From an uncultured Pseudomonadota bacterium (GTDB lineage: Bacteria > Myxococcota_A > UBA9042 > CAIXZC01), in the NCBI GenBank assembly GCA_937884235.1, contig CALGBT010000763.1, positions 1 to 16,612 on the forward strand: a stretch of 16,612 nucleotides of DNA, given 5' to 3'. Position 1 is the first letter of the stretch. Each line of letters opens with the position of its first letter. Shown here in pieces: positions 9,101 to 15,078 of this stretch. Below the pieces are notes generated by a model, which was not told the origin of the DNA, did not search any database, and saw only the letters and a list, made by a program, of their open reading frames with translations. The position numbers and the translations under genes are program-made.

Positions 9101-10374
9101 GTGGCCAGGGGCAGGTAGGTGTAAGCATCGGTGGCAACCGCCGAGCCGTTGGAATTCATCACCGTCACGTCCACCCCGCCCTGAGCGCCGGCAGGGGCAA
9201 TCACAGAAAGCAACAAGAGCCCGGGCAGCACCTCCTTGACTGGCGCCACTTTGCCACCAAAAAGCACCGTCGTGTCGGCCGCATCAGAGAGCCCGAAGGC
9301 GGTGATGTTCACAATGTTGCCACCAACTGTGGGTCCCGTGGAGGGCTGCACCGAAACCACGAGCATGTCGCTCGGGGGCAGGGCCCCGCCGTAATAGAAG
9401 TAACCGTTGGGGCGAGTGTTGGAGCCATAGGGAGTGGTTACCGTCAGGTTGACGAAGCCCACCTGACCCGGGGGAGTGACCACCTCAAGCAAACCGTAGT
9501 CAACGAACGAAACCGACGCCGCCGGCATGTCGTTGAAGAAGACCTCGGCCTCTTCGTGGGCCCCTTTCATCTTGATGTGGACTACGCCGCCACCAGAAGC
9601 GGAGCCAGCGGCCGGACTGATCTCAAGAATCTCCGGGTACTCGTAGTAGAAGAAGGCACCGATAAGTGTAGCCAGACCTTCATCGGAAGAGACGCTGACA
9701 TTGGCCCAGCCCGGCTCCCCAGGAGGGGTCACCGCTAGCAGCGTGGAGTCGTCCATGGACTGGGTATCAATGGCGATGCGATCGCCGATGATCAACGTCG
9801 CTTTGCCGGCAAAGCCGCTCCCCGTCACCATTACTGGCACGCCGCCAGCAACCGGCCCGGAAGCGGGGTCGATGGCAACTATCTGTACCGGACTGTAGTA
9901 CAGGAACGCCTTGTCGAGCCGGGACTTGGCCCCACTGGGATTGACGATCTCGACGTCCACCGGTCCAGGGAACCCGGCGGGCGTGTAGATGGTTGCCTTC
10001 TTGCCACTGAGCACATAGACCTGCGGAGCCTCCTGGAATCCGAAGAAGACACGCATGCCATCTTCAAAACCAGTGCCCGTCAAGACCACCTGGTCGTTGC
10101 CCACAGTCTTTCCCTTCGTTGGGTCCAAGGAGAGCAACTGCAGAGGCTCAGCAACTTGTGCGTCACCGTCGTGCAGGTAGAGGTCGTACCCAGTGACGGA
10201 ATCGTCCCCCCGGTCCTCGATGTCCCCATTGTCGAGGACATCAGACTCCTGGCTGTCGGCATCACCGGAGCCAACGGGGTCAATGGCATCGCCACTCCCA
10301 CCGTCGCCAGAACAACCCATGGCCAACATCAGCAACAAGAACATTACTAGAGCGGTCAATCTGCTATGCATCAT
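6151..10374 (-). CDS. Giant IPT/TIG-repeat and propeller surface lipoprotein
   Basis: Predicted product is 1407 residues. The lipoprotein signal ends at A18-M19-G20-C21 and an Asp-rich tether reaches about residue 75. Six IPT/TIG immunoglobulin-like domains follow (about 78-160, 163-245, 247-328, 337-421, 424-505, 508-590), each opening with a form of 'I.P..G...GG..v.i.G.gF'. A carboxypeptidase-regulatory-like domain (603-683, 'VNITVLDGSTGAPLPDAFV') comes next, then a Cys-rich region (721-790). An EF-hand-like loop follows (Asp888-Asp890-Asp892 to Asp899) and a weaker second one (Asp936-Asp940-Glu947). Seven propeller repeats start near 1027, 1066, 1104, 1142, 1181, 1220 and 1260. The C-terminal ~115 residues look fibronectin-III-like and end with a DxDxxDG stretch (1380-1386). 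Two adjacent ATGs (10374, 10371) share one ribosome site, and I chose the first. The architecture is that of an adhesin or scaffold displayed from the envelope. No catalytic motif was seen. Confidence 0.92.
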   Translation of the reverse strand: MMHSRLTALVMFLLLMLAMGCSGDGGSGDAIDPVGSGDADSQESDVLDNGDIEDRGDDSVTGYDLYLHDGDAQVAEPLQLLSLDPTKGKTVGNDQVVLTGTGFEDGMRVFFGFQEAPQVYVLSGKKATIYTPAGFPGPVDVEIVNPSGAKSRLDKAFLYYSPVQIVAIDPASGPVAGGVPVMVTGSGFAGKATLIIGDRIAIDTQSMDDSTLLAVTPPGEPGWANVSVSSDEGLATLIGAFFYYEYPEILEISPAAGSASGGGVVHIKMKGAHEEAEVFFNDMPAASVSFVDYGLLEVVTPPGQVGFVNLTVTTPYGSNTRPNGYFYYGGALPPSDMLVVSVQPSTGPTVGGNIVNITAFGLSDAADTTVLFGGKVAPVKEVLPGLLLLSVIAPAGAQGGVDVTVMNSNGSAVATDAYTYLPLATLYDITPDHGPTSGGTKVVITGDGFKPTAQVYFGALPASETVVVNEQKIQTRAPMGSPGAVDVHVKQSGTIATLEDGFAYDGFLDLFVVEPNFGSISGGTLVTLVGSGFGDDMAVRVAGVPCSHVTVKSSNVVTAKTPPGVPGTFDVEVSSGGKTALLPLSFTYYDPVSFYGGTWGGEIYHSVNITVLDGSTGAPLPDAFVMLWADPDTPFQGFSDMNGQVTFSGPELMGEQMVTASKECYSNSSVVEYNATNVTLYLIYNCPAQGSGAPPPGNPPPVIKGRVTGLGKYVVIPPGKCNYTGGEFPFLCQSCTGDIECGSPDNICTNLGEQGKKCLTACVAGDDCPMGFSCTSMQGESGFGHCLPIGGQKITFCSTSKGHFLGANPSNGQGMIADEEGYFTLVVEFPPPEVAVICQGGVLPICSSNFDCTFSDSVCFENGCWMGDGRPEMTPYALGVERHVSLADMDGDGIVVINDVLIELDVPMTRKINVFFDEPHLDWNGPNAIFAKTFVDFGSDGVFEFLEFPVKWYWDDDTTLNFLHLPNGLTGSLANTTFAVFGAAVTAGESSSPNTFALITDLLDFENDTMLLKGMDGWKLQPSGIKTNLYDLWGPSWTDVYGVGMDGAIAHFNGSGWQIQQSPVSSTLRSVHGVDGQLWAVGDAGTAAHFTGTTWEELTYSKTNNLEGVWASAATFVVAVGEYTIDLWDGVAWTKMPGSTGHRFHAVWGVNPQNIWAVGDFGKIVRYANGLWTAQSVPVGNTLRDVWGTSPSDVWAAGDGGAIVHYDGTEWSVVESGTLNSLLGIWGSGEDNVYFAGTKGRIIHFDGSTMSDESLPNNEQDLLAVFGSKEADLVLASGNHQVVLGPFVTPVTLVYPQQGAVIDQQYLQWQANAGGPDASFNSVLLQQPSMMGPVLFWDFMAAGDVTYVDLPDFPNIEGTPGVPPGFYIYTVQRVYKEGFDIDNYDGMDMDYRSWRSWSQVQQTFLSE
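6505..7296 (-). repeat. Seven propeller repeats (residues 1027-1290 of the IPT lipoprotein)
   Basis: Seven ~39-residue units carry 'L..vWG', 'd.waVG..G.i.h', and 'G..W' signatures. 'DGWKLQPSG' just before the first unit could supply the strand missing from the seventh. Confidence 0.75.
8605..10143 (-). repeat. Six tandem IPT/TIG domains in the 1407-residue lipoprotein
   Basis: Protein-level repeats of about 83 residues (residues 78-590) open with phrases such as 'DPASGPVAGG', 'QPSTGPTVGG' and 'TPDHGPTSGG' and contain 'PPG.PG...V.V' near their ends. They have diverged, so the duplication is old. Confidence 0.85.
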
Positions 10375-10386
10375 GGGAGGCCTCCC
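10375..10386 (-). promoter_or_regulatory. Ribosome binding site embedded in a perfect 12-base palindrome
   Basis: Directly before the paired ATGs at 10374/10371 the minus strand reads GGGAGGCCTCCC. The GGGAGG half is the Shine-Dalgarno sequence, 6 bases from the first ATG, and the other half is its exact complement. A hairpin cannot close without a loop, so if it pairs it would be partly or between transcripts. It may lower translation of the 1407-residue protein. Confidence 0.5.
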
Positions 10387-10404
10387 GAATTCATAAACTG
10401 TGTT

Positions 10405-12462
10405 CTACTGCTCACCCGGTTCCTTGATCAGCCCGAGGTCCTGAATATTCAGGCCCGCCGGGTACCCGTATGAGACGTACTGGTCATAGCCGTACACATA
10501 GACCCCGGTAATCTGGTCGGAGTAAAGAGTATGCACTCCATCCTCCACTTTGAACTTGGTCGTCATGTATTCCCCGGTGCCAAAGAGCTCAAAATCGTCT
10601 GGCTCCAGGGCTATACAATTGGCTTCAATGTCCTGCGGCAAAATGTCCGGACAGTCGAACCAGACCTTGGCCCCCTCGGGGGCGATAACTGTGACGTAGT
10701 CCAACTCGTACTTGTTGGGGGCCAGGAAGACATAGTCCTGACGGAACTGCTCAACCGGCACCAGCAGAATAAATGCCGGGTCCCCGATGCCCGCATCACC
10801 CGGCTGCGGGACCCCATTGACGTTGGGGTCAGGAGCATGCTCGGAAGCCAGGAACTGGCCAACCATAATCGGCTTCTTGGCGATAATCTCGAAGTTGCTC
10901 GTCGATTCGAAATCAACCCACTCGCCCTGGTTCAGCACCGGAATGCTCGCCTGGGGCGGAATGGTCGTGACCTGCGTATTGTTCTCGGCCGCGATAATCC
11001 GGTAAACATCCTGCTCCTGATTGCGGGGAAAGGTCTTGGAGGCCAGATAGCGCAGTCCCCAACTCTTGACCGGGAAGAGCTGCTGTTCCAGATGGTCGGC
11101 ACAGCAAGTATTGAATCCCTTGGCCGTACAATCCGAGTCGTTCTTGCAGGCGGACTCCATGTCCCACTCGCAGACTCCCTGAAGCTGCCCTTCGGCGACC
11201 AGACAGTGGTTGGTGTTCGGCGCATTGGAGGCTTCCGAACCACCGAAAACCGCCACGTCCTTGCTGGCCAGAATCATCGATCCCGTCAGGTCTGAGCCGA
11301 TGAGATCGGTCTCGATATTGAGTACGTCAAACTGCTTCAAGTCAGCACTGAAGGTCGACCCCGCCTCCATGTGGGCAATGGGGGCACCGGTCCAGGCGTT
11401 CTCTCCAACCAGGGTTGGGGCAGTCAAGTCAATGGTCACCTTGGTGGTCCCGGTGCGAACCGCCACAACCGTCAGGAACGAGCGCAACTGGTCAAAAGTC
11501 TGCTCACGCGTCATAACGTAGTAGTACTTGCCTAGCACATTGCTGGGCAGCAGCAATGAAGCATCGTTGGAGAAAACTTCGACGTTCTCCAGAGGGTTGA
11601 ACTGATAGGCCGTAATCGGGATCGAAGCCTGTATCCGATAGGCCAGCGGCGCCAGCACCGTGCCGTCAGCATCGCGCCGGGGCAGGTTGTAAATGCGCAA
11701 ATCACCGGGCTCAATGGGCTCCGTCGGGAGCGGGAGGTCGTCAGCATCAAAGAGGACTTCGCCTTCGTTATTGAAGATATTTACCGTCGCCGGATACTTC
11801 ACGTTGGGGTTGGAAACCACGACGGAAAACTGCGCCCCTGCGGCATCGTAGTACCCGGAACGACCACCCGAAACAAAGGCGTTGTCCAGATCGCAGGCCC
11901 AGAAGTCACAACCCATGTACATGTTGAGCTTCTCGTTGGCCTCGCACAGCTTGACGCATGAACCGGTGCCGCCTGCCGAGACGCAGATCAACCCCTGCGC
12001 CGCATCATCACACTGCGTATCCACGACCCACTCCTGGCCGAACTGGCTGCAGGCCAGCAAGGTATCTTCACTGTCACATTTCTTGGTGCCCGGCAGGCAG
12101 ATGCCACAATAGCCGGTAGGATTCTCTGGAGAGGCAAAACAGGCGGTGGGGGCGTTCGTGTCATCAACGCACTCGACAACGTCCCATCCCGTGCCGTCCG
12201 CATTGCAGACAAAGATGCTCCGGCCGTCATCGGAACAACCGTTGGTATCTCCCTCACAGCAGAGCGCACCACCAGCACGGTCGCAGCCGGGGCTGGCTCC
12301 GTCCCCCCCAATAGCATCCAGCTTCGAATCGCCATCCGCGCCCGCAACAATGTCTGTGGTCGGGGTGGTGTCCCCGTCCTTGTCACCGGTCTTTGCTGAT
12401 GAACATCCGGCGCAAATGGCGAGCGCAGCAATGATGGCAGTCATGAGTTTCTTTATTTCCAC
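10405..12462 (-). CDS. IgGFc-binding-domain lipoprotein, first gene of the operon
   Basis: Predicted product is 685 residues from a GTG start at 12462. GTG is preferred over the in-frame ATG at codon 7 because a GAGGG ribosome site lies 5 bases upstream and because it retains the basic n-region (Lys4, Lys5). The lipobox is C17-A18-G19-C20, followed by an Asp/Gly-rich tether to about residue 58. Residues 60-195 are Cys-rich with several short CxxC-type knots. Residues about 230-670 match what I know of the IgGFc-binding N-terminal domain family found in myxobacterial secreted proteins: 'ITAYQFNP', 'SNDASLLLPSNVLG', 'EQQLFPVKSWGLRYLA', 'VGQFLAS', 'FRQDYVFLAPNKY' and 'YVYGYDQYVSYGYPAG'. A second Cys cluster (420-454) is inserted in it. 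The family name comes from a human mucin-like protein, and bacterial members are not shown to bind IgG; an adhesive surface role is inferred. The gene is 30 bases upstream of the giant IPT protein. Confidence 0.9.
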   Translation of the reverse strand: MEIKKLMTAIIAALAICAGCSSAKTGDKDGDTTPTTDIVAGADGDSKLDAIGGDGASPGCDRAGGALCCEGDTNGCSDDGRSIFVCNADGTGWDVVECVDDTNAPTACFASPENPTGYCGICLPGTKKCDSEDTLLACSQFGQEWVVDTQCDDAAQGLICVSAGGTGSCVKLCEANEKLNMYMGCDFWACDLDNAFVSGGRSGYYDAAGAQFSVVVSNPNVKYPATVNIFNNEGEVLFDADDLPLPTEPIEPGDLRIYNLPRRDADGTVLAPLAYRIQASIPITAYQFNPLENVEVFSNDASLLLPSNVLGKYYYVMTREQTFDQLRSFLTVVAVRTGTTKVTIDLTAPTLVGENAWTGAPIAHMEAGSTFSADLKQFDVLNIETDLIGSDLTGSMILASKDVAVFGGSEASNAPNTNHCLVAEGQLQGVCEWDMESACKNDSDCTAKGFNTCCADHLEQQLFPVKSWGLRYLASKTFPRNQEQDVYRIIAAENNTQVTTIPPQASIPVLNQGEWVDFESTSNFEIIAKKPIMVGQFLASEHAPDPNVNGVPQPGDAGIGDPAFILLVPVEQFRQDYVFLAPNKYELDYVTVIAPEGAKVWFDCPDILPQDIEANCIALEPDDFELFGTGEYMTTKFKVEDGVHTLYSDQITGVYVYGYDQYVSYGYPAGLNIQDLGLIKEPGEQ

Positions 12463-12467
12463 GTTTT

Positions 12468-12472
12468 CCCTC
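12468..12472 (-). promoter_or_regulatory. Ribosome binding site deciding the GTG start at 12462
   Basis: On the minus strand GAGGG lies 5 bases before GTG. It supports GTG over the ATG six codons further in, which would lose the lysines of the signal peptide. Confidence 0.6.
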
Positions 12473-12493
12473 AGCCTCAGTTCACTGGCGCTA

Positions 12494-12523
12494 AGTGTAC
12501 CTTTCCCCTAAGTCTTAAGTCAA
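12494..12523 (-). promoter_or_regulatory. Candidate sigma-70 promoter for the leftward lipoprotein operon
   Basis: Read on the minus strand, TTGACT (12523-12518) and TACACT (12499-12494) are separated by 18 bases. That gives 5 of 6 and 4 of 6 matches to the sigma-70 boxes. Transcription would begin near 12487, leaving a leader of about 25 bases before the GTG at 12462. No other promoter-like pair stands out in the short gaps inside the operon. Confidence 0.55.
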
Positions 12524-12526
12524 CGC

Positions 12527-12544
12527 CACGTGCACGCGCACGAG
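12527..12544. repeat. Three tandem CACGNG hexamers between the divergent promoters
   Basis: CACGTG, CACGCG and CACGAG follow each other without gaps. The block starts 3 bases upstream of the leftward -35 box and ends 16 bases before the rightward -35 box. That is a natural place for a regulator serving both promoters, but with three short copies in GC-rich DNA it could be chance. Confidence 0.35.
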
Positions 12545-12560
12545 ATGAAAGCCGTTTTCC

Positions 12561-12588
12561 TTTACACGGCGCCTTCGGCCCGTATAAT
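12561..12588 (+). promoter_or_regulatory. Candidate sigma-70 promoter for the Cys-rich Kazal-like gene
   Basis: TTTACA (12561-12566) and a perfect TATAAT (12583-12588) are separated by 16 bases. Transcription would start near 12595, giving a leader of about 48 bases before the ATG at 12643. The spacer is GC-rich and contains GGCGCC. Confidence 0.65.
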
Positions 12589-12642
12589 GGACCGTGGATC
12601 TGCACCCAAGTTTGGGACGCACGCACGAAAGGGGCGAACACC

Positions 12643-15078
12643 ATGAAAAAATGCCGTCAGAAGAGCCTATGCACGACCTTGTTGGGATGCTTGATATTGG
12701 TGGTAGTGGGCTGTGGCCCGGCACCGCTCGATAACACCCCCGACGATGTCATCAAGAAGACCGATGCCTGCACAGGCGATGCCTGTGCCGCCACTGTCGA
12801 TATCATCGGTGACGTCAAGGTCGACGAAGTTCTGCCCGAAGACAATAAGGAGCCTGAAGTCATAGATTGCGCCCAGTGCACCAAGGGCACCATCAAGTGC
12901 GACGGGAGTGATGGCTTCTTCTCCTGCGAGGACGACGACGGATGCCTGCAGTGGGCCAGTAAGAGCACCGCTTGCGGCGAACAATCGATCTGCGTTTGCG
13001 AAGACGCCGGCGGCGAATGTGAGGTCGCCGCGGGCGAAGAGTGTCTCTGCGAAGCAAACTGTGAAGATAAGGAGTGCGGCAACGACGGCTGCGGCGGCAC
13101 CTGCGGCAAGTGCGAAGATGGATCCGCCTGCCACCCCTTCAAATTCATCTGTGAAGAGGTCGATTGCGCGTTGTGCGAAAGCTTCTGCCAGGAAGGGGAT
13201 GCCGAATGCAATGGCAAGGAAGTCAGCTACTGCATCAATGTCAATGCCGACAAGCCCGGCTGCGTTGAGTGCTGGCTCTTCGATGCCATCTCCGAACCCT
13301 GTCCCGGCGGCCAGAGCTGTGACGCAGACGCTGGCGCCTGTGTCTGCAGTGGCGGCGTGGAGGCCTGCGGCGAAGAGTGCTGCGAAACAGCAGATTATGT
13401 CTGCGACGTTACCGACGAGTGCTGTCTGCCCAATTGTGAAGACAAAGACTGCGGCAGCGACGGCTGCGGCGGGAGTTGCGGGAAGTGCGAGGAGGACTTC
13501 TTCTGCAATGGCACCGCGTGCGAAGACTTCTGCGTAAGCGATAGCAAGTGCAAGAATGAAGACCAGCATATCTGTGCCGGCTCCGACGGCTTTACCGTCT
13601 GCGTGAAGATCTGTGATGATTGCAAAAAGGACGAAGAAGGCCCCTGCCTACAGGAATCAGACAAATTCGCCTGCGCCGAAAACGAAGAATGTCAAGGCGG
13701 CGAGTGCATCTGCATTCCCAGTTGCGACGGTAAGCTTTGCGGCAGCGACGGCTGTGGTGGCAGTTGCGGCGAGTGCGATGTCCTCAACTTCGAGATCTGT
13801 GACAAGGGCAAGTGTGTCTGTGATTGCACCGGAAAACCCACCGGCACCATGTGCGACCTCGATACCGAAACCGAATATGCCAGCAACTGCCTGGCCACCT
13901 GTGCCGGGGCAACCAACCTGAAGAAGGGGCCGTGCCCCACCTGCCAGGACGATTGCACTGAAATGGAAAAGGCCCCCATGAACATCTGCGGTTTTGACAT
14001 GGCGACCTATCCGAACTTCTGCGAACTCAAGTGCCTTATCGGTGACGCCAACTGCAAGTCCCTGAACAACTGCGCCCAAGTCAAATACCCGGGCGCCTGC
14101 AAGCCCGATTGCTGCGAAGATAAGGGGTGCCCGGGCGACTACAACCCGCTCTGCGGCAGCAATGGCGTCACCTATTGCAACAAGTGCGCCCTGCAGTTGT
14201 GCGGGGCCGATGACAACGCAGAACTCGCCTGCATCGGCGAGTGCGTCAACCCCGTGGCATGCCCCGATTGCGCTGATGAGTGCGAGCCGGTCTGCGGCCT
14301 GCACAATGGCACCAAGAAGAGCTTCGGCAGTTCATGCATCATGGAATGCCAGGGCGCCGATCTGCTGTGGGACGGCGAGTGCTGCCTGCAATGCAACGAG
14401 GTTGAAGAGTGGGTCTGCGCCGCTGAGGGGGATTCCTACAAGGCCCATCTCAACGACTGCTTCCAGAACTGCCAGGCCCCGCAACAAGTCTCACTCTACG
14501 AGATCCCCACGCTGCCCAATGGCGACGTCTGGATCGGTCTTTGCGAAGACTGCAAATGCGATATCTCAATCCCCGAGCCGGTCTGCGGCAATGACTACTT
14601 TACCTACGCCAATACCTGTGCACTGGAGTGCGCAGCGGCTAGCAACCCCGATAACCCCCCAGTGGGCAACGTGCCAATCTGCGAAACCGAGTGCTTCACC
14701 GATGAGTGCCCCTGTCCCCCGGAAACCGCAGGACTGCCAGTCCCCGACCAGCTTGGTGGTGATGGCATCCGTGGCGTCTGCGGAGCCGACGGCAACACTT
14801 ACGGCAATGAATGCCATGCCGCCAAGTACGGGACCTTCGTGGTCTCCCAGACCTGGTGCGGAACCTGCGCCGCAGTCTGCTCTGCCGATGCCTACCTCCC
14901 CGTCTGCTGCGCTGGAGTTACCTATCCAAACGCCTGTATCGCCGACAAGTGCAACGACGAAATCAGCACCGCCGAAGTCTGCATGAAGGGAAAATGCTGC
15001 TTGGAAAGTGCAGATTGCGATGATGGCAATGCCAACACCATCGACACCTGCAACAAAGGCGTCTGCGAGAATATCTGA
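12643..15078 (+). CDS. Cys-rich lipoprotein with Kazal-like module array
   Basis: Predicted product is 811 residues. The ATG at 12643 follows an AAAGGGG ribosome site (12628-12634). The signal ends at V21-V22-G23-C24. An acidic tether runs to about residue 74. By hand I count about 126 cysteines. The N-terminal half has three near-identical knots centred on 'CGNDGCGGTCGKC' or 'CGSDGCGGSCG' (139-157, 264-282, 360-378). The C-terminal half (about 390-780) is a run of Kazal/follistatin-like modules recognised by 'vCG.dg.TY.n.C...C': clear copies contain Cys449, Cys504, Cys648 and Cys713, more degenerate ones lie near 403, 551, 592 and 755. The end, 'DCDDGNANTIDTC', is a myxobacterial-type cysteine motif. 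Kazal modules in eukaryotes inhibit serine proteases. Here inhibition is possible but unproven, and structural disulfide-rich stalks are an alternative. It is the only plus-strand gene and is transcribed away from the lipoprotein operon. Confidence 0.9.
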   Translation: MKKCRQKSLCTTLLGCLILVVVGCGPAPLDNTPDDVIKKTDACTGDACAATVDIIGDVKVDEVLPEDNKEPEVIDCAQCTKGTIKCDGSDGFFSCEDDDGCLQWASKSTACGEQSICVCEDAGGECEVAAGEECLCEANCEDKECGNDGCGGTCGKCEDGSACHPFKFICEEVDCALCESFCQEGDAECNGKEVSYCINVNADKPGCVECWLFDAISEPCPGGQSCDADAGACVCSGGVEACGEECCETADYVCDVTDECCLPNCEDKDCGSDGCGGSCGKCEEDFFCNGTACEDFCVSDSKCKNEDQHICAGSDGFTVCVKICDDCKKDEEGPCLQESDKFACAENEECQGGECICIPSCDGKLCGSDGCGGSCGECDVLNFEICDKGKCVCDCTGKPTGTMCDLDTETEYASNCLATCAGATNLKKGPCPTCQDDCTEMEKAPMNICGFDMATYPNFCELKCLIGDANCKSLNNCAQVKYPGACKPDCCEDKGCPGDYNPLCGSNGVTYCNKCALQLCGADDNAELACIGECVNPVACPDCADECEPVCGLHNGTKKSFGSSCIMECQGADLLWDGECCLQCNEVEEWVCAAEGDSYKAHLNDCFQNCQAPQQVSLYEIPTLPNGDVWIGLCEDCKCDISIPEPVCGNDYFTYANTCALECAAASNPDNPPVGNVPICETECFTDECPCPPETAGLPVPDQLGGDGIRGVCGADGNTYGNECHAAKYGTFVVSQTWCGTCAAVCSADAYLPVCCAGVTYPNACIADKCNDEISTAEVCMKGKCCLESADCDDGNANTIDTCNKGVCENI
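13057..13776 (+). repeat. Three copies of a 19-residue Cys knot
   Basis: Copies lie at 13057-13113, 13432-13488 and 13720-13776. Each encodes 'CG(N/S)DGCGG(T/S)CG(K/E)C' preceded by 'C(E)D(G)K'. Copies 1 and 2 are also very similar as DNA. Spacing is irregular (about 375 and 288 bases), so this is a module repeat, not a satellite. Confidence 0.8.

Noticed and set aside
8560..9738. 392-codon open frame on the plus strand
   Set aside because: It lies wholly opposite the IPT/TIG region, which has clear domain homology. The translation has no recognisable motif.
12667..13569. 300-codon open frame on the minus strand opposite the Cys-rich gene
   Set aside because: It is the antisense image of a Cys/Gly/Asp-rich sequence, giving an Ala/Val-rich translation with no ribosome site. 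The plus-strand gene explains the region fully.
14162..14986. 274-codon open frame on the plus strand in another frame of the Kazal-like gene
   Set aside because: It is a Ser/Ala/Pro-rich out-of-frame reading of Cys codons; the conserved Kazal pattern is in the main frame.
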